From positions 238,418 to 302,417 of the forward strand of contig JAHLLI010000001.1 in assembly GCA_020444245.1 (NCBI GenBank): 64,000 nucleotides of DNA, read 5' to 3'. This stretch comes from Actinomycetales bacterium. Lineage in GTDB: Bacteria > Actinomycetota > Actinomycetes > Actinomycetales > Cellulomonadaceae. Positions 24,189 to 32,544 of this stretch are shown one piece after another. Under the pieces are notes generated by a model that saw nothing but the letters and a program-made list of their open reading frames with translations, ran no database searches and was not told the origin of the DNA. The translations under genes and the position numbers were made by a program. The number at the start of each line of letters is the position of its first letter. Position 1 is the first letter of the stretch.

Positions 24189-25211
24189 GTGAAGCACATC
24201 GGATTCCTGTCCTTCGGCCACTGGACGCCCACCGCGGCGTCGCGCACCCGCACCGCGTCGGACGCACTGCTGCAGTCCATCGAGCTGGCGGTCGCCGCCG
24301 AGGAGCTGGGCGCCGACGGCGCGTACTTCCGGGTGCACCACTTCGCCCGGCAGCTCGCGTCGCCGTTCCCGCTGCTGGCCGCGGTCGGCGCGCGGACCAG
24401 CCGGATCGAGATCGGCACCGCGGTGATCGATATGCGCTACGAGAACCCGCTGTACATGGCCGAGGACGCGGGCGCGGCTGACCTCATCTCCGGCGGCCGG
24501 CTCCAGCTCGGGATCAGCCGGGGGTCACCCGAGCAGGTGATCGACGGCTACGGCTACTTCGGGCACGTGCCGGCGGACGGCACGTCCGACGCGGACATGG
24601 CCCGCGAGCGCGCCGAGGAGTTCCTCGACGTGCTGCGCGGCGAGGGCTTCGCCCAGCCCAACCCGCGCCCGATGTTCCCCAACCCGCCGGGGCTGCTGCG
24701 CGTCGAGCCGCACTCCGAGGGCCTGCGGGACCGGATCTGGTGGGGGTCGGCGACCAACGCCACGGCGGTCTGGGCGGCCGAGCTCGGCATGAACCTGCAG
24801 AGCTCCACGCTGAAGTTCGACGAGAACGGCAAGCCGTTCCACGTCCAGCAGGCCGAGCAGATCCAGGCGTTCCGCGACGCGTGGGCCGAGGCCGGCCACG
24901 ACCGCGAGCCCCGCGTCTCGGTGAGCCGCAGCATCTTCGCCCTGACCGACGACCGCGACCGGCTGTACTTCGGCCGCGGCGGCGACGACGAGGACCAGAT
25001 CGGGATGATCGACGAGCAGACCCGGGCGATCTTCGGCAGGTCGTACGCCGCCGAGCCCGACGTGCTCGTCGAGCAGCTGCGCGCCGACGAGGCGATCGCC
25101 GCCGCCGACACCCTGCTGCTCACGGTGCCCAACCAGCTGGGCGTGGACTACAACGCGCACGTCCTCGAGGCGATCCTGGAGCACGTGGCGCCGGCGCTCG
25201 GCTGGCGGTAG
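24189..25211 (+). CDS. LLM-class flavin-dependent oxidoreductase
   Basis: 340 residues from the GTG at 24189. TTGAAT lies exactly six bases upstream, the same arrangement as several other leaderless-looking starts in this window; the longer ORF start in the track is not needed. The fold is the bacterial-luciferase-like TIM barrel: FLSFGHW, AAEELGADGAYFRVHHFA, TSRIEIGTAVIDMRYENPLYMAEDA and SGGRLQLGISRGSPEQ. These enzymes use FMNH2 (often F420 in actinomycetes) for mono-oxygenation or hydride transfer. The substrate is unknown, and the neighbours (telA divergent, metP downstream) give no hint. Confidence 0.85.
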   Translation: MKHIGFLSFGHWTPTAASRTRTASDALLQSIELAVAAEELGADGAYFRVHHFARQLASPFPLLAAVGARTSRIEIGTAVIDMRYENPLYMAEDAGAADLISGGRLQLGISRGSPEQVIDGYGYFGHVPADGTSDADMARERAEEFLDVLRGEGFAQPNPRPMFPNPPGLLRVEPHSEGLRDRIWWGSATNATAVWAAELGMNLQSSTLKFDENGKPFHVQQAEQIQAFRDAWAEAGHDREPRVSVSRSIFALTDDRDRLYFGRGGDDEDQIGMIDEQTRAIFGRSYAAEPDVLVEQLRADEAIAAADTLLLTVPNQLGVDYNAHVLEAILEHVAPALGWR

Positions 25212-25335
25212 CCGCCGGCTCGCCTTGGCCGGGCGGGGCCGTCGCCGGCCGTGGGGGTTGTCCACATGGCCGAACGGCCTCCGTCGCAGACGCGGCGTCC
25301 CGCTACCGTTCCGCCTTCGACAGAGAGGCGGCGGC

Positions 25336-26894
25336 GTGGCGGAGAAGCGCGAGCAGTGGTCCGGGCAGGTGGGGTTCATCCTCGCCGCGGTCGGGTCGGC
25401 GGTCGGGCTCGGGAACATCTGGCGGTTCCCCGGCGTGGCCTACGACAACGGCGGCGGCGCGTTCCTCATCCCGTACCTGGTGGCCCTGCTCACCGCGGGG
25501 ATCCCGATCCTGCTGCTCGACTACTCGCTGGGCCACCGCTTCCGCGGGTCGGCGCCCACGACGTTCCGCCGGCTGACGCGCGGCGCCGAGGGGCTCGGCT
25601 GGTTCCAGGTCGGGGTCAGCTGGGTGATCATCCTCTACTACACGGTGATCATCGCCTGGTCGGCCGCTTACACCGTGTTCGCGGCGAGGCTCGCCTGGGG
25701 CGACGACCCGGCCGGGTTCTTCTTCGAGGACTACCTGCACCTGCCGGCCGAGCCGACGGTCGCCGCCACCCCCGTCCCCGGCGTCCTCGTGCCGCTGGTG
25801 ATCATCTGGGTGATCGCGATCGCCGTGCTGTCGCTGGGCGTGCAGCGCGGCGTCGAGCGGGCGAACGTCGTGTTCATCCCGCTGCTGGTGACGATGTTCG
25901 GCGCGATCGTGGTGCGCGCGGTCACGCTGCCGGGCGCCGGCGACGGCCTGACCGCGTTCTTCACCCCGACTGGGAGGCGCTGCGCGACCCTCAGGTCTGG
26001 ATCGCGGCGTACGGGCAGATCTTCTTCTCGCTGTCGATCGCCTTCGGCATCATGATCACCTACGCCTCGTACCTGCGGCGCCGCGCGAACCTGACGACCA
26101 CGGGCCTGGTGGTCGGCTTCGCGAACTCCTCGTTCGAGCTGCTGGCTGGGATCGGCGTCTTCAGCGCACTGGGCTTCATGGCCGCGCAGGAGGGGGTGGC
26201 CGTCGCGGACCTGGACACCATCAACGGCGTCGGGCTGGCGTTCGTCGCCTTCCCGAAGATCCTGTCGATGATGCCGGGCGGGCCCGTGTTCGGGGTGCTG
26301 TTCTTCGGGTCGCTGATGCTGGCCGGGCTCACGTCGCTGCTCTCGATCCTCCAGGTGGTGTCCGCGGCGTTCCAGGAGAAGCTCGGCTGGACCTCGCGCC
26401 AGGCCGCGCTCCGCCTCGGCGGCACCGCGGCGGTCCTGTCGATCGCGCTGTTCTCCACCACGACCGGCCTGTTCACGCTCGACGTCGTGGACAAGTACGT
26501 CAACGACGTCGGGGTCGTCGGGTCGGCGGTCGCCACCACGCTGCTGCTGGGCGTGGGACTCTGGCGGCTCTGGGAGCTCCAGGCCCACCTCAACCACCGG
26601 CCCGGGGTCACGATGGGCGTGTGGTGGCGGGTGCTCGTCGGGGGCGTGGTGCCGGCGGTGCTCGGCTACATCCTGGTGACCGGGGTGCGCACCCTGGTGC
26701 TCGAGCCGTACGGCGGCTACCCGACCTGGCTGCTCGACCTGTTCGGCTGGGGCACGATCGGCGTCGCGCTGGCGATCGCGGTGGGCATGACGGTGCTGCG
26801 CTGGCGCCGCGACGTCGACGCGTTCGTCCCCGAGGCGCTGCCGGTCGATGGCCGACGCTGGTCGTGGAACCCGGCGGAGAGGAGCGAGCGATGA
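25336..26894 (+). pseudogene. metP: MetP-type Na+-dependent methionine/alanine importer, frameshifted
   Basis: GTG at 25336 with AGAGAGG upstream begins a neurotransmitter:sodium symporter (GFILAAVGSAVGLGNIWRFP, YDNGGGAFLIPYL). The frame is good to about residue 210 (LTAFFTP) and then degenerates; the next frame continues perfectly from PDWEALRDPQVWIAAYGQIFF to the stop at 26894. One missing base at or beside the CCCC run 25964-25967 explains this. Restored, the protein would be about 519 residues with the usual 11-12 membrane helices. The small subunit gene metS overlaps the stop (ATGA). Either the strain has lost the importer or the base was lost in sequencing; the rest of the gene shows no decay, which favours a sequencing error or very recent mutation. 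Confidence 0.85.
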
Positions 26895-27022
26895 CCCCGA
26901 CGGCGATCACGTTCCTGGCGCTCAGCGCCACGGTGATCTGGGGCGGCCTGGCCGCGAGCGTGCTGCGGCTGCGCCACGACACCCGCACGGCACCCGTCGA
27001 GGACGAGGCCGACGGGGACTGA
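26891..27022 (+). CDS. metS: MetS small subunit of the methionine/alanine importer
   Basis: A 43-residue protein that the ORF track buries inside a longer shadow ORF. ATG with GAGAGGAGCGAGCG before it, overlapping the metP stop by four bases. One membrane helix (about residues 5-25: TAITFLALSATVIWGGLAAS) and a charged cytoplasmic tail. MetS-like peptides of this size and form are encoded directly after metP in actinomycetes such as Corynebacterium glutamicum and are needed for transport activity. Its intact state supports metP being functional in the natural strain. Confidence 0.85.
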   Translation: MTPTAITFLALSATVIWGGLAASVLRLRHDTRTAPVEDEADGD

Positions 27023-27055
27023 CCTGGACCCGTCGGGCGCCCCCGGCCACGCCGC

Positions 27056-27508
27056 TCAGACGGCTGCGGGCTCCGAAGCGGCGGCCAGCGGCGAGCCCGA
27101 GTCCCGCCGCAGCGCCCGACCGAGCGTGAGGAACAGCAGCACGAAGCCCACCGTCGTCACGATGTGACCCATCCCGGCGATCCCGGCGATCATCGGCGTC
27201 GACTCCTGGCCGACGACCGTCAGGGTGCCGTGCCACACCATCGCCCCGGCGGTGACGACGACCCCCGCGTTGTAGACCCAGAAGAACCACCCGAACAGCC
27301 GGCTCCGGGAGAGCGAGAAGAGCTTCTCGAGCGCGAGCACGACGAGCAGGGCCAGCATCCCGAGCGCCAGCAGGTGCGTGTGCACCGAGGCGAGCTGGGT
27401 CGGCGAGCCCTCCGGGAAGTCGTTGAGCTTGGTGAGCTCACGGTAGAAGAGGCCGAAGGCCAGGCCCGCGACCATGTAGGAGAACGCGGCGACGTAGAGC
27501 TTGCGCAT
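27056..27508 (-). CDS. DUF2871 membrane protein
   Basis: 150 residues from the ATG at 27508 (GAGAGGT upstream), four predicted membrane helices (about 5-22, 42-62, 74-95, 108-128). The pattern MRKLYVAAFSYMVAGLAFGLFYRELTKLNDF and SVHTHLLALGM, with conserved polar His residues within helices, fits the DUF2871 family, which looks heme- or quinone-like but has no known role. It is second in a two-gene unit behind the alpha/beta hydrolase (34 nt gap), probably controlled by the divergent TetR regulator. Confidence 0.8.
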   Translation of the reverse strand: MRKLYVAAFSYMVAGLAFGLFYRELTKLNDFPEGSPTQLASVHTHLLALGMLALLVVLALEKLFSLSRSRLFGWFFWVYNAGVVVTAGAMVWHGTLTVVGQESTPMIAGIAGMGHIVTTVGFVLLFLTLGRALRRDSGSPLAAASEPAAV

Positions 27509-27542
27509 GGGTGTACCTCTCGGGTGGGGGGTGGGGGCTCGC

Positions 27543-28526
27543 TCAGCCGGAGATGCCGGCGAGGAGCTGCAGCGACGCTGCGGAGATCTGGGAGCGGGCC
27601 TCGTCCGCGCTGATGGTCGGCGTCCCGTCACCGGCCTGCGGGCCGTAGGAACCGAACTGGGCGTGGGACGCACCTCCGACCTGGACGAACGTCGCGTCGG
27701 CCGGCAGGTCCGACCGGGAGGCCTCGATCTTCGCCGGCGTGGACAGGCCGTCCTGCGAGCCGGAGATCGACATCACCGGGACGGTGAGCGAGTCGCTCAC
27801 GTCGCCCGCCGGGTAGGACGCGTAGAGCAGCAGCCCGACGGCGGGCGCGGTCGCGTCCTCGTCGGCGGCGTCGGCCTCGGTCGACGCCACGACGCCGCCG
27901 AGGGAGTGCCCGCCGAGCACCCAGCCGGTCACGTCGGGGAACCGGGACCTGGCGTCGTCGAACGCCCCGACGGCGAGGAAGGCGACGCCGAGCGGCTGCT
28001 TGGTGATCACCACTGTGTGGCCGGCCTCGGCGAGCGGGCGCAGCACGGCAGCGTAGGCACGTGCGTCCACGAGGGCGCCCGGCTGGAAGAACACGCCGGT
28101 GCCGTCCACCTCGCCCGTCGGCGTCATGACGATCTCGGCGCCCGACTCGGTGACGGTCACGGCCGCGTCCGAGGACATCGCGGCGAGCGCGGGCTCGACC
28201 GCCGTGTGCGGGCGGAACCATGCGGTGAGCGCGAGCCAGCCGGCCCCGAGGAGAACGACGGCCACGCCGAGCACCGTCCCGCGCACCCTCCGAGGACCGC
28301 GCCGGCGCCCCTGCAGCCCGAGCACGGCCGTCGCCACCGAGGCGAGCAGCGTCCCGACGAGCAGCGCGGCGTAGGCCCAGTGGCCGTGCACGATGCCGCC
28401 CCACTGCGTGAGGCAGGCCCACCCGACGACGAGCACCCCGGATGCGCCGAGCGCGGCGGTCGTCCAGGTCAGCCAGTCACGCTCGACGGGGCGGGCGGGG
28501 TCGGTGGGGTGGGGCTCGGTGGTCAT
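27543..28526 (-). CDS. Membrane-anchored alpha/beta hydrolase
   Basis: 327 residues. Three hydrophobic helices (about 20-42, 50-70, 84-104) are followed by an extracytoplasmic alpha/beta-hydrolase domain (from about 120) with nucleophile elbow GHSLGG, an acid in the SGSQDGLST segment and a His in GGASHAQFG, so a complete Ser-Asp-His triad is likely. The pattern resembles the Abhydrolase_5 group of small esterases. It could hydrolyse an ester at the outer membrane face. It heads a unit with the DUF2871 gene and is divergent from a TetR gene with a strong palindrome in between. Confidence 0.82.
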   Translation of the reverse strand: MTTEPHPTDPARPVERDWLTWTTAALGASGVLVVGWACLTQWGGIVHGHWAYAALLVGTLLASVATAVLGLQGRRRGPRRVRGTVLGVAVVLLGAGWLALTAWFRPHTAVEPALAAMSSDAAVTVTESGAEIVMTPTGEVDGTGVFFQPGALVDARAYAAVLRPLAEAGHTVVITKQPLGVAFLAVGAFDDARSRFPDVTGWVLGGHSLGGVVASTEADAADEDATAPAVGLLLYASYPAGDVSDSLTVPVMSISGSQDGLSTPAKIEASRSDLPADATFVQVGGASHAQFGSYGPQAGDGTPTISADEARSQISAASLQLLAGISG

Positions 28527-28595
28527 GGGTCCTCTCGGGTGCAGACGCCTCCCGCCAGGGTGAGGCCCGGGGTCGGCGGGCGCTCGCCGATTTTA

Positions 28596-28610
28596 CCGAC
28601 ACCGTGTCGG
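28596..28610. promoter_or_regulatory. TetR operator between the hydrolase and tetR genes
   Basis: CCGACACCGTGTCGG is a perfect 7+1+7 palindrome, flanked by TTTTA on the left and AAAAA on the right so the symmetry runs on. It lies 17 nt before the CATAAT hexamer of tetR, a suitable place to repress both divergent units. Confidence 0.78.
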
Positions 28611-28638
28611 AAAAACAACGCGGGGCCATAATCGGTGC

Positions 28639-29220
28639 GTGCCGCGGATCACTGCCCCCACCGTGGCGGAGCACCGCTCCGCCCAGCGCGCGGCGCTGCT
28701 GCGCGCCGCCGCGGAGGTCATCGTCGAGGACGGGGTCGCCGCCGCGACGCCGTCGAAGGTCGGCGAGCGAGCCGGCATCGCCCGCTCGACTGTGTACGAC
28801 TACTTCGCCTCCCGGGAGGAGCTGCTGGTCGCGGTCGCGATCAACGCCTTCGAGGAGTGGGGGCGCGACATGTCTGCCGCACTGGAGGGCGCGCCGCCGG
28901 GCCTGCCCCGACTGCATCGCTACGTCGAGGCGACGATCGCGCTGAGCACGGACGGTAGGCACGACCTCGCGACCGCGATGCGCCCCGCCGACCTGTCGCC
29001 GAGCAGGCGCGAGGAGATCGTCGCGCTGCACGACGCGCTGGTCGGGCCGCTGATGGCCGTGCTGGCCGAAGCCGGGGTGCAGACCCCGGCCGAGTACGCA
29101 CCGTACGTGCAGGCCATGATCGGCGTCGGGCTCGCGCGGGTCGCCGCCGGCGACGCCCCCGACGAGGTCGCGGCGCGGCTCAACCGGATCGTCACGGACG
29201 GGCTGCCGCGCGGCGCGTGA
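28639..29220 (+). CDS. TetR-family regulator of the hydrolase/DUF2871 unit
   Basis: 193 residues from the GTG at 28639. CATAAT ends exactly six bases before the start, so the mRNA is probably leaderless. N-terminal TetR helix-turn-helix (about 17-62: AALLRAAAEVIVEDGVAAATPSKVGERAGIARSTVYDYFASREEL) and a helical ligand domain. The divergent hydrolase gene and the shared palindrome at 28596-28610 make that unit, plus itself, the likely targets. Ligand unknown; the regulated esterase suggests an ester or lipophilic compound. Confidence 0.88.
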   Translation: MPRITAPTVAEHRSAQRAALLRAAAEVIVEDGVAAATPSKVGERAGIARSTVYDYFASREELLVAVAINAFEEWGRDMSAALEGAPPGLPRLHRYVEATIALSTDGRHDLATAMRPADLSPSRREEIVALHDALVGPLMAVLAEAGVQTPAEYAPYVQAMIGVGLARVAAGDAPDEVAARLNRIVTDGLPRGA

Positions 29221-29236
29221 GGACCCGGACAGCACG

Positions 29237-29263
29237 AGACCCCCGGTGCGGGACCGGGGGTCT
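29237..29263. terminator. Hairpin between tetR and tRNA-Ser
   Basis: AGACCCCCGGT and ACCGGGGGTCT form a perfect 11-bp stem with a 5-nt loop (GCGGG). No U tract follows on either strand, as is common for actinobacterial terminators. It can serve both convergent genes. Confidence 0.65.
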
Positions 29264-29266
29264 GGC

Positions 29267-29357
29267 TGGCGGTAGCGGTGGGATTCGAACCCACGGTGGG
29301 CTCATCACCCACACACGCTTTCGAGGCGTGCTCCTTTGGCCGCTCGGACACGCTACC
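29267..29357 (-). tRNA. tRNA-Ser (anticodon CGA)
   Basis: The minus strand folds as a 91-nt class II tRNA: acceptor GGTAGCG / CGCTACC, discriminator G, encoded CCA, anticodon stem CACGC / GCGTG around the loop CTCGAAA (anticodon CGA, reading UCG), a long variable arm (GTGGGTGATGAGCCCAC) and the T arm with GGTTCGAATCC. The long variable arm and G discriminator agree with serine identity. Confidence 0.95.
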
Positions 29358-29442
29358 TCGCGGGCGAGGATACCCGGTCCCACGCCGTCCCCGACAACCG
29401 GCCCGCGCGGCCCGGCTCGCGGAGGCGACCTACCCTGGACGC

Positions 29443-30336
29443 GTGCGCCTGCCCGAGCCCGCCGTCCCGGCCCTGCCCCTGGTCGACGGGGTCGCGGCGG
29501 CCACCGCCGCGCTGACCGGGCGGCGCGTGGCGGTGCTCACCGGCGCCGGTGTCTCGACCGACTCGGGGATCCCGGACTATCGCGGCCCGGACTCCCCGCC
29601 GCGCACGCCGATGACGTACCAGCAGTTCGTCTCCGACCCGGCGTTCCGGCGCACCTACTGGGCGCGCAACCACGTCGGCTGGCGGCACGTGCACCGCACC
29701 CACCCCAACGACGGGCACCGCGCACTGGCCCGGCTCGAGGTGCGCGGCCTCGTGGTCGGGGTGATCACCCAGAACGTCGACCGGCTGCACCACCAGGCGG
29801 GCAGCCGCCGGGTGGTCGACCTGCACGGCACGTACGCCGACGTGCTCTGCCTGTCCTGCGGGGCCCGCACCACGCGTGACGCGCTGGCCCGACGGCTCGA
29901 CGAGCTCAACCCCGGCTTCGCGGAGCGCGTGGCGGTCGACGACGTGGAGATCGCCCCGGACGCGGACGCGGTGATCGCCTCGACCGAGGGCTTCGTGGTC
30001 GCGGACTGCGAACGCTGCGGGGGGATGCTCAAGCCGGACATCACCTACTTCGGTGAGAACGTGCCGGCCCCGCGGGTCGCCGCGGCGTTCGCCATCGTGG
30101 ACGACGCGGACGCGCTGCTGGTCGCCGGGAGCTCGCTGGCGGTGATGAGCGGGCTGCGGTTCGTCCGGCACGCGGCCAGGACCGGCCGGCCCGTGGTGAT
30201 CGTGAACCGGGGCCGCACACGCGGCGACGACCTCGCGACGGTGCGGGTCGACGCGGGCACGTCGCAGGTGCTCACCGCGTTGGACCGCGGGCTGCCGGAC
30301 CTACGAGCGGACGTCGGTCACGAGCGGACCGGCTGA
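29443..30336 (+). CDS. Sir2-family NAD+-dependent protein deacylase
   Basis: 297 residues from the GTG at 29443; TACCCT lies six bases upstream, which points to a leaderless mRNA, and the longer ORF reads through the tRNA. Sirtuin motifs in order: [15 protein letters not shown] (NAD binding), TQNVDRLH, catalytic His in DLHGTY, zinc Cys pairs CLSC and CERC, then GSSLAV and VIVNRG. It removes acetyl or longer acyl groups from lysines, with nicotinamide and O-acyl-ADP-ribose as products. The insert between the two Cys pairs (about 50 residues) is longer than in CobB, as in many actinobacterial class II-like sirtuins. Convergent with the AhpD-like gene, whose stop is five bases away. Confidence 0.92.
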   Translation: MRLPEPAVPALPLVDGVAAATAALTGRRVAVLTGAGVSTDSGIPDYRGPDSPPRTPMTYQQFVSDPAFRRTYWARNHVGWRHVHRTHPNDGHRALARLEVRGLVVGVITQNVDRLHHQAGSRRVVDLHGTYADVLCLSCGARTTRDALARRLDELNPGFAERVAVDDVEIAPDADAVIASTEGFVVADCERCGGMLKPDITYFGENVPAPRVAAAFAIVDDADALLVAGSSLAVMSGLRFVRHAARTGRPVVIVNRGRTRGDDLATVRVDAGTSQVLTALDRGLPDLRADVGHERTG

Positions 30337-30340
30337 GGGC

Positions 30341-30718
30341 TCAGGCCTCGGTGGTCACCCCGTGCTCGGCGTCGTAGAACTCGCAGAAGGCGTCGTAGGC
30401 GCGCGGGGCGTAGATGCTCGCGGGACCGCCGCCCATGAGGAAGGTGACGCCGAGCATGTCGGCGGCCTCCTCCTTGGTGGCACCGGCGCGGACGGCGGCG
30501 CGGGCGTGCGACGCGATGCAGCCGTCGCACTCGACGGCCACCGCGATCGCGACCGCGATGAGCTCCTTCATCTTGGTGTCGAGCCCGGGGCCGGGTGCGA
30601 AGGCGGCGTGGTGCAGCTCGCGGAAGCCGGCGTAGACGTCCGGGATCGCCTGGCGCAGGTTCCGGGTCAGGGGGTTGAGCTCGTCGAGGACGGCTTTGCC
30701 GTGCGCGTGGTTTGCCAT
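30341..30718 (-). CDS. AhpD-like / carboxymuconolactone decarboxylase family protein
   Basis: 125 residues from the ATG at 30718. The CMD-family core KMKELIAVAIAVAVECDGCIASHARAAVRAGATKEE carries the redox signature E-x(n)-CxxC-x(2-3)-H (Cys-Asp-Gly-Cys-Ile-Ala-Ser-His), so a disulfide-based peroxidase or reductase activity is plausible; true decarboxylases lack these cysteines. A perfect CsoR/CstR-type palindrome lies 11 nt upstream, which links expression to copper, persulfide or aldehyde stress depending on the regulator. The regulator gene is not in the window. Gene lies downstream of tadA on the same strand. Confidence 0.85.
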   Translation of the reverse strand: MANHAHGKAVLDELNPLTRNLRQAIPDVYAGFRELHHAAFAPGPGLDTKMKELIAVAIAVAVECDGCIASHARAAVRAGATKEEAADMLGVTFLMGGGPASIYAPRAYDAFCEFYDAEHGVTTEA

Positions 30719-30728
30719 GTCTGGATCA

Positions 30729-30744
30729 ATACCCCATGGGGTAT
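30729..30744. promoter_or_regulatory. CsoR/CstR-type operator upstream of the AhpD-like gene
   Basis: ATACCCCATGGGGTAT is a perfect 16-bp palindrome, the pattern bound by CsoR-family repressors (CsoR copper, CstR persulfide; related RcnR/FrmR). On the minus strand TATTGA, a candidate -10, overlaps its end and lies seven bases from the ATG, so bound repressor would block transcription. Confidence 0.72.
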
Positions 30745-30800
30745 CACGTATTCCCGCCGACGCGCCGCCGACGCGCCCCCGCGGACCTCGGCCGAGCCGG

Positions 30801-31268
30801 TCAGCCGCGCTGCGCGTCGAAGAAGTCGCGCAGCAGTGCCGCGCACTCGTCCTCACGAACCCCGCCGACCACCTCGACGCGGTGGTTGAGCCGAGGGTCG
30901 CGCACCAGGTCGTGCACCGAGCCGCACGCGCCGGCCTTGGGGTCCCAGGCGCCCAGCACCAGGCGCGGCACCCGGGCCAGGACGATCGCTCCGGCACACA
31001 TCGCGCACGGCTCGAGGGTCACCACCAGGGCGCACCCGTCCAGCCGCCACGAGCCCAGCGCCGCGGCGGCCTGCCGCAGGGCCAGGACCTCGGCGTGCGC
31101 CGTGGGGTCCCCGGTGGCCTCCCGGGCGTTGTGCCCCCGCCCCACCACGCGCCCTTCTGCGTCCAGCACCAAGGCGCCCACCGGGACGTCGCCCGACGGC
31201 AGCGCGGCCCGTGCCTCGGCGATCGCCTGGGCCATCGCCGACTCGTCGCGCTCGCGCCGGTTCCGCAC
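30801..31268 (-). CDS. tadA: tRNA adenosine(34) deaminase
   Basis: 155 residues from the GTG at 31268; CAGAGT six bases upstream fits the leaderless pattern, while the track start (31316) runs into the upp promoter. Cytidine-deaminase fold with zinc ligands HAE (proton-shuttling Glu) and PCAMC. TadA converts A34 to inosine in tRNA-Arg(ACG). Other nucleobase deaminases share these motifs, but the length and the segment VPRLVLGAWDPKAGACGS are characteristic of TadA. Divergent from upp with only 68 nt between starts. Confidence 0.9.
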   Translation of the reverse strand: MRNRRERDESAMAQAIAEARAALPSGDVPVGALVLDAEGRVVGRGHNAREATGDPTAHAEVLALRQAAAALGSWRLDGCALVVTLEPCAMCAGAIVLARVPRLVLGAWDPKAGACGSVHDLVRDPRLNHRVEVVGGVREDECAALLRDFFDAQRG

Positions 31269-31336
31269 GGGCCAACTCTGGCAGAACGTCAGCGGGGCGG
31301 GGCCTCGCGGGTCCACCCAGCGAGTAGGTTGCAGCC

Positions 31337-31972
31337 ATGCGCCTGCACGTCGCCGACCACCCGCTCATCGCCCACAAGCTGACCCTCCTGCGCGACGTCG
31401 GGACCCGCTCCTCGACCTTCCGCCAGCTGGTCGACGAGCTGGTCACGCTCCTGGCGTACGAGGCCACCCGCGACGTGCGCACCGAACCGCGCGACATCGT
31501 CACGCCGGTCTCGCCGACCACCGGCACGCACCTGGCCGACCCCAAGCCGATGGTGGTGCCGATCCTGCGCGCCGGGCTGGGCATGCTCGAGGGCATGTCC
31601 CGCCTGCTGCCCACCGCCGAGGTCGGCTTCCTGGGCCTGCAGCGCGACGAGGAGACGCTCCAGGCGATCACCTACGCCAACCGCCTGCCCGACGACCTCT
31701 CCGGCCGTCAGTGCTACGTCCTGGACCCGATGCTGGCCACCGGCGGCACCCTCGTGGCGAGCATCGACTACCTGTTCGAGCGCGGCGCCACCGATGTGAC
31801 GTGCATCTGCCTGCTCGCGGCCCCGGAGGGCCTCGAGGCGGTCGCGGACCACGTCGGCGACCGTGCGGACGTGACCATCGTGGTGGCCGCCGTCGACGAC
31901 CGGCTCAACGAGAAGGGCTACATCGTCCCCGGTCTCGGCGACGCGGGCGACCGCCTCTACGGCGTGGTCTGA
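31337..31972 (+). CDS. upp: Uracil phosphoribosyltransferase
   Basis: 211 residues, full family length, ATG start; TAGGTT lies exactly six bases before it and there is no ribosome site, so the mRNA is probably leaderless. Salvages uracil with PRPP to UMP in the cytoplasm. PRPP loop [11 protein letters not shown], uracil-binding C-terminal [12 protein letters not shown] and the [12 protein letters not shown] segment are all present. Single gene, divergent from tadA, a common actinobacterial arrangement. Confidence 0.95.
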   Translation: MRLHVADHPLIAHKLTLLRDVGTRSSTFRQLVDELVTLLAYEATRDVRTEPRDIVTPVSPTTGTHLADPKPMVVPILRAGLGMLEGMSRLLPTAEVGFLGLQRDEETLQAITYANRLPDDLSGRQCYVLDPMLATGGTLVASIDYLFERGATDVTCICLLAAPEGLEAVADHVGDRADVTIVVAAVDDRLNEKGYIVPGLGDAGDRLYGVV

Positions 31973-32544
31973 GTCGCTCAGCACACCCCGGAGCGCCTGG
32001 TCACAGGACCTATGACCGGGGTATCACTCGTTCGGCGGATGGACCCGAGCGGGTGAAACGCCAGCAATGCAGCGCTCTGACCTGCGGTGATGCTTCTCGA
32101 TGTCCACTATTCGAGACTGCGCGCGGACCCCGCTTGGCGTCAGGGTCATCGCGGCGCACACTGATGTCGTGACTTCCGTCAGAGGTCACATGACAAGCGG
32201 AACTGCCTCTACCGCGAGTGTGTCTCTGACGGTTCATGGATGACGGTGGGGCGTGAGGGGCTGGGGGGCCGCGCACTTTCCACCGTCGCCCGGGGTACCG
32301 ACCCTCGTGGCCGGTACCGAGACCGTCCTGGTCCGCTCGGGGGATGCCGACTCAGGACGCGCGCTGCCGGGTCGCGTGTACTCCTCCGCGACCCGGCAGC
32401 GCATTCTCGTGGTCGGGGACGGCCACGCGCAGGCGGGCCCGCGGGCACGCTCGGGTCTGGGCGCAGGGGGCCCCGACCCGGTCGCGTTCGCGGGCCCCGG
32501 CGCACCCACCGCCGTGACCACCCGCCGGCGTCAGCGGACGCCCG
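31973..32544. other. 570-bp stretch without a credible gene
   Basis: Lies between the ends of upp and crtEb. Bases 31990-32230 are visibly poorer in GC than the surroundings. It holds an inverted pair of the 12-mer discussed under findings: TCACTCGTTCGG (32024-32035) and CCGAGCGGGTGA (32045-32056), and an imperfect hairpin GTGACTTC / GAGGTCAC (32169-32189). The ORFs in the track (32010-32276 minus, 32253-32579 plus, 32234-32521 minus) have no recognisable domain, no ribosome site and Arg/Pro/Gly-heavy shadow composition. A small RNA or a decayed gene is possible. Confidence 0.55.

Noticed and set aside
25960-25970. Programmed frameshift in metP
   Set aside because: CCCC alone is a weak slip site and I see no downstream stimulatory structure; homologous transporters are read in one frame.
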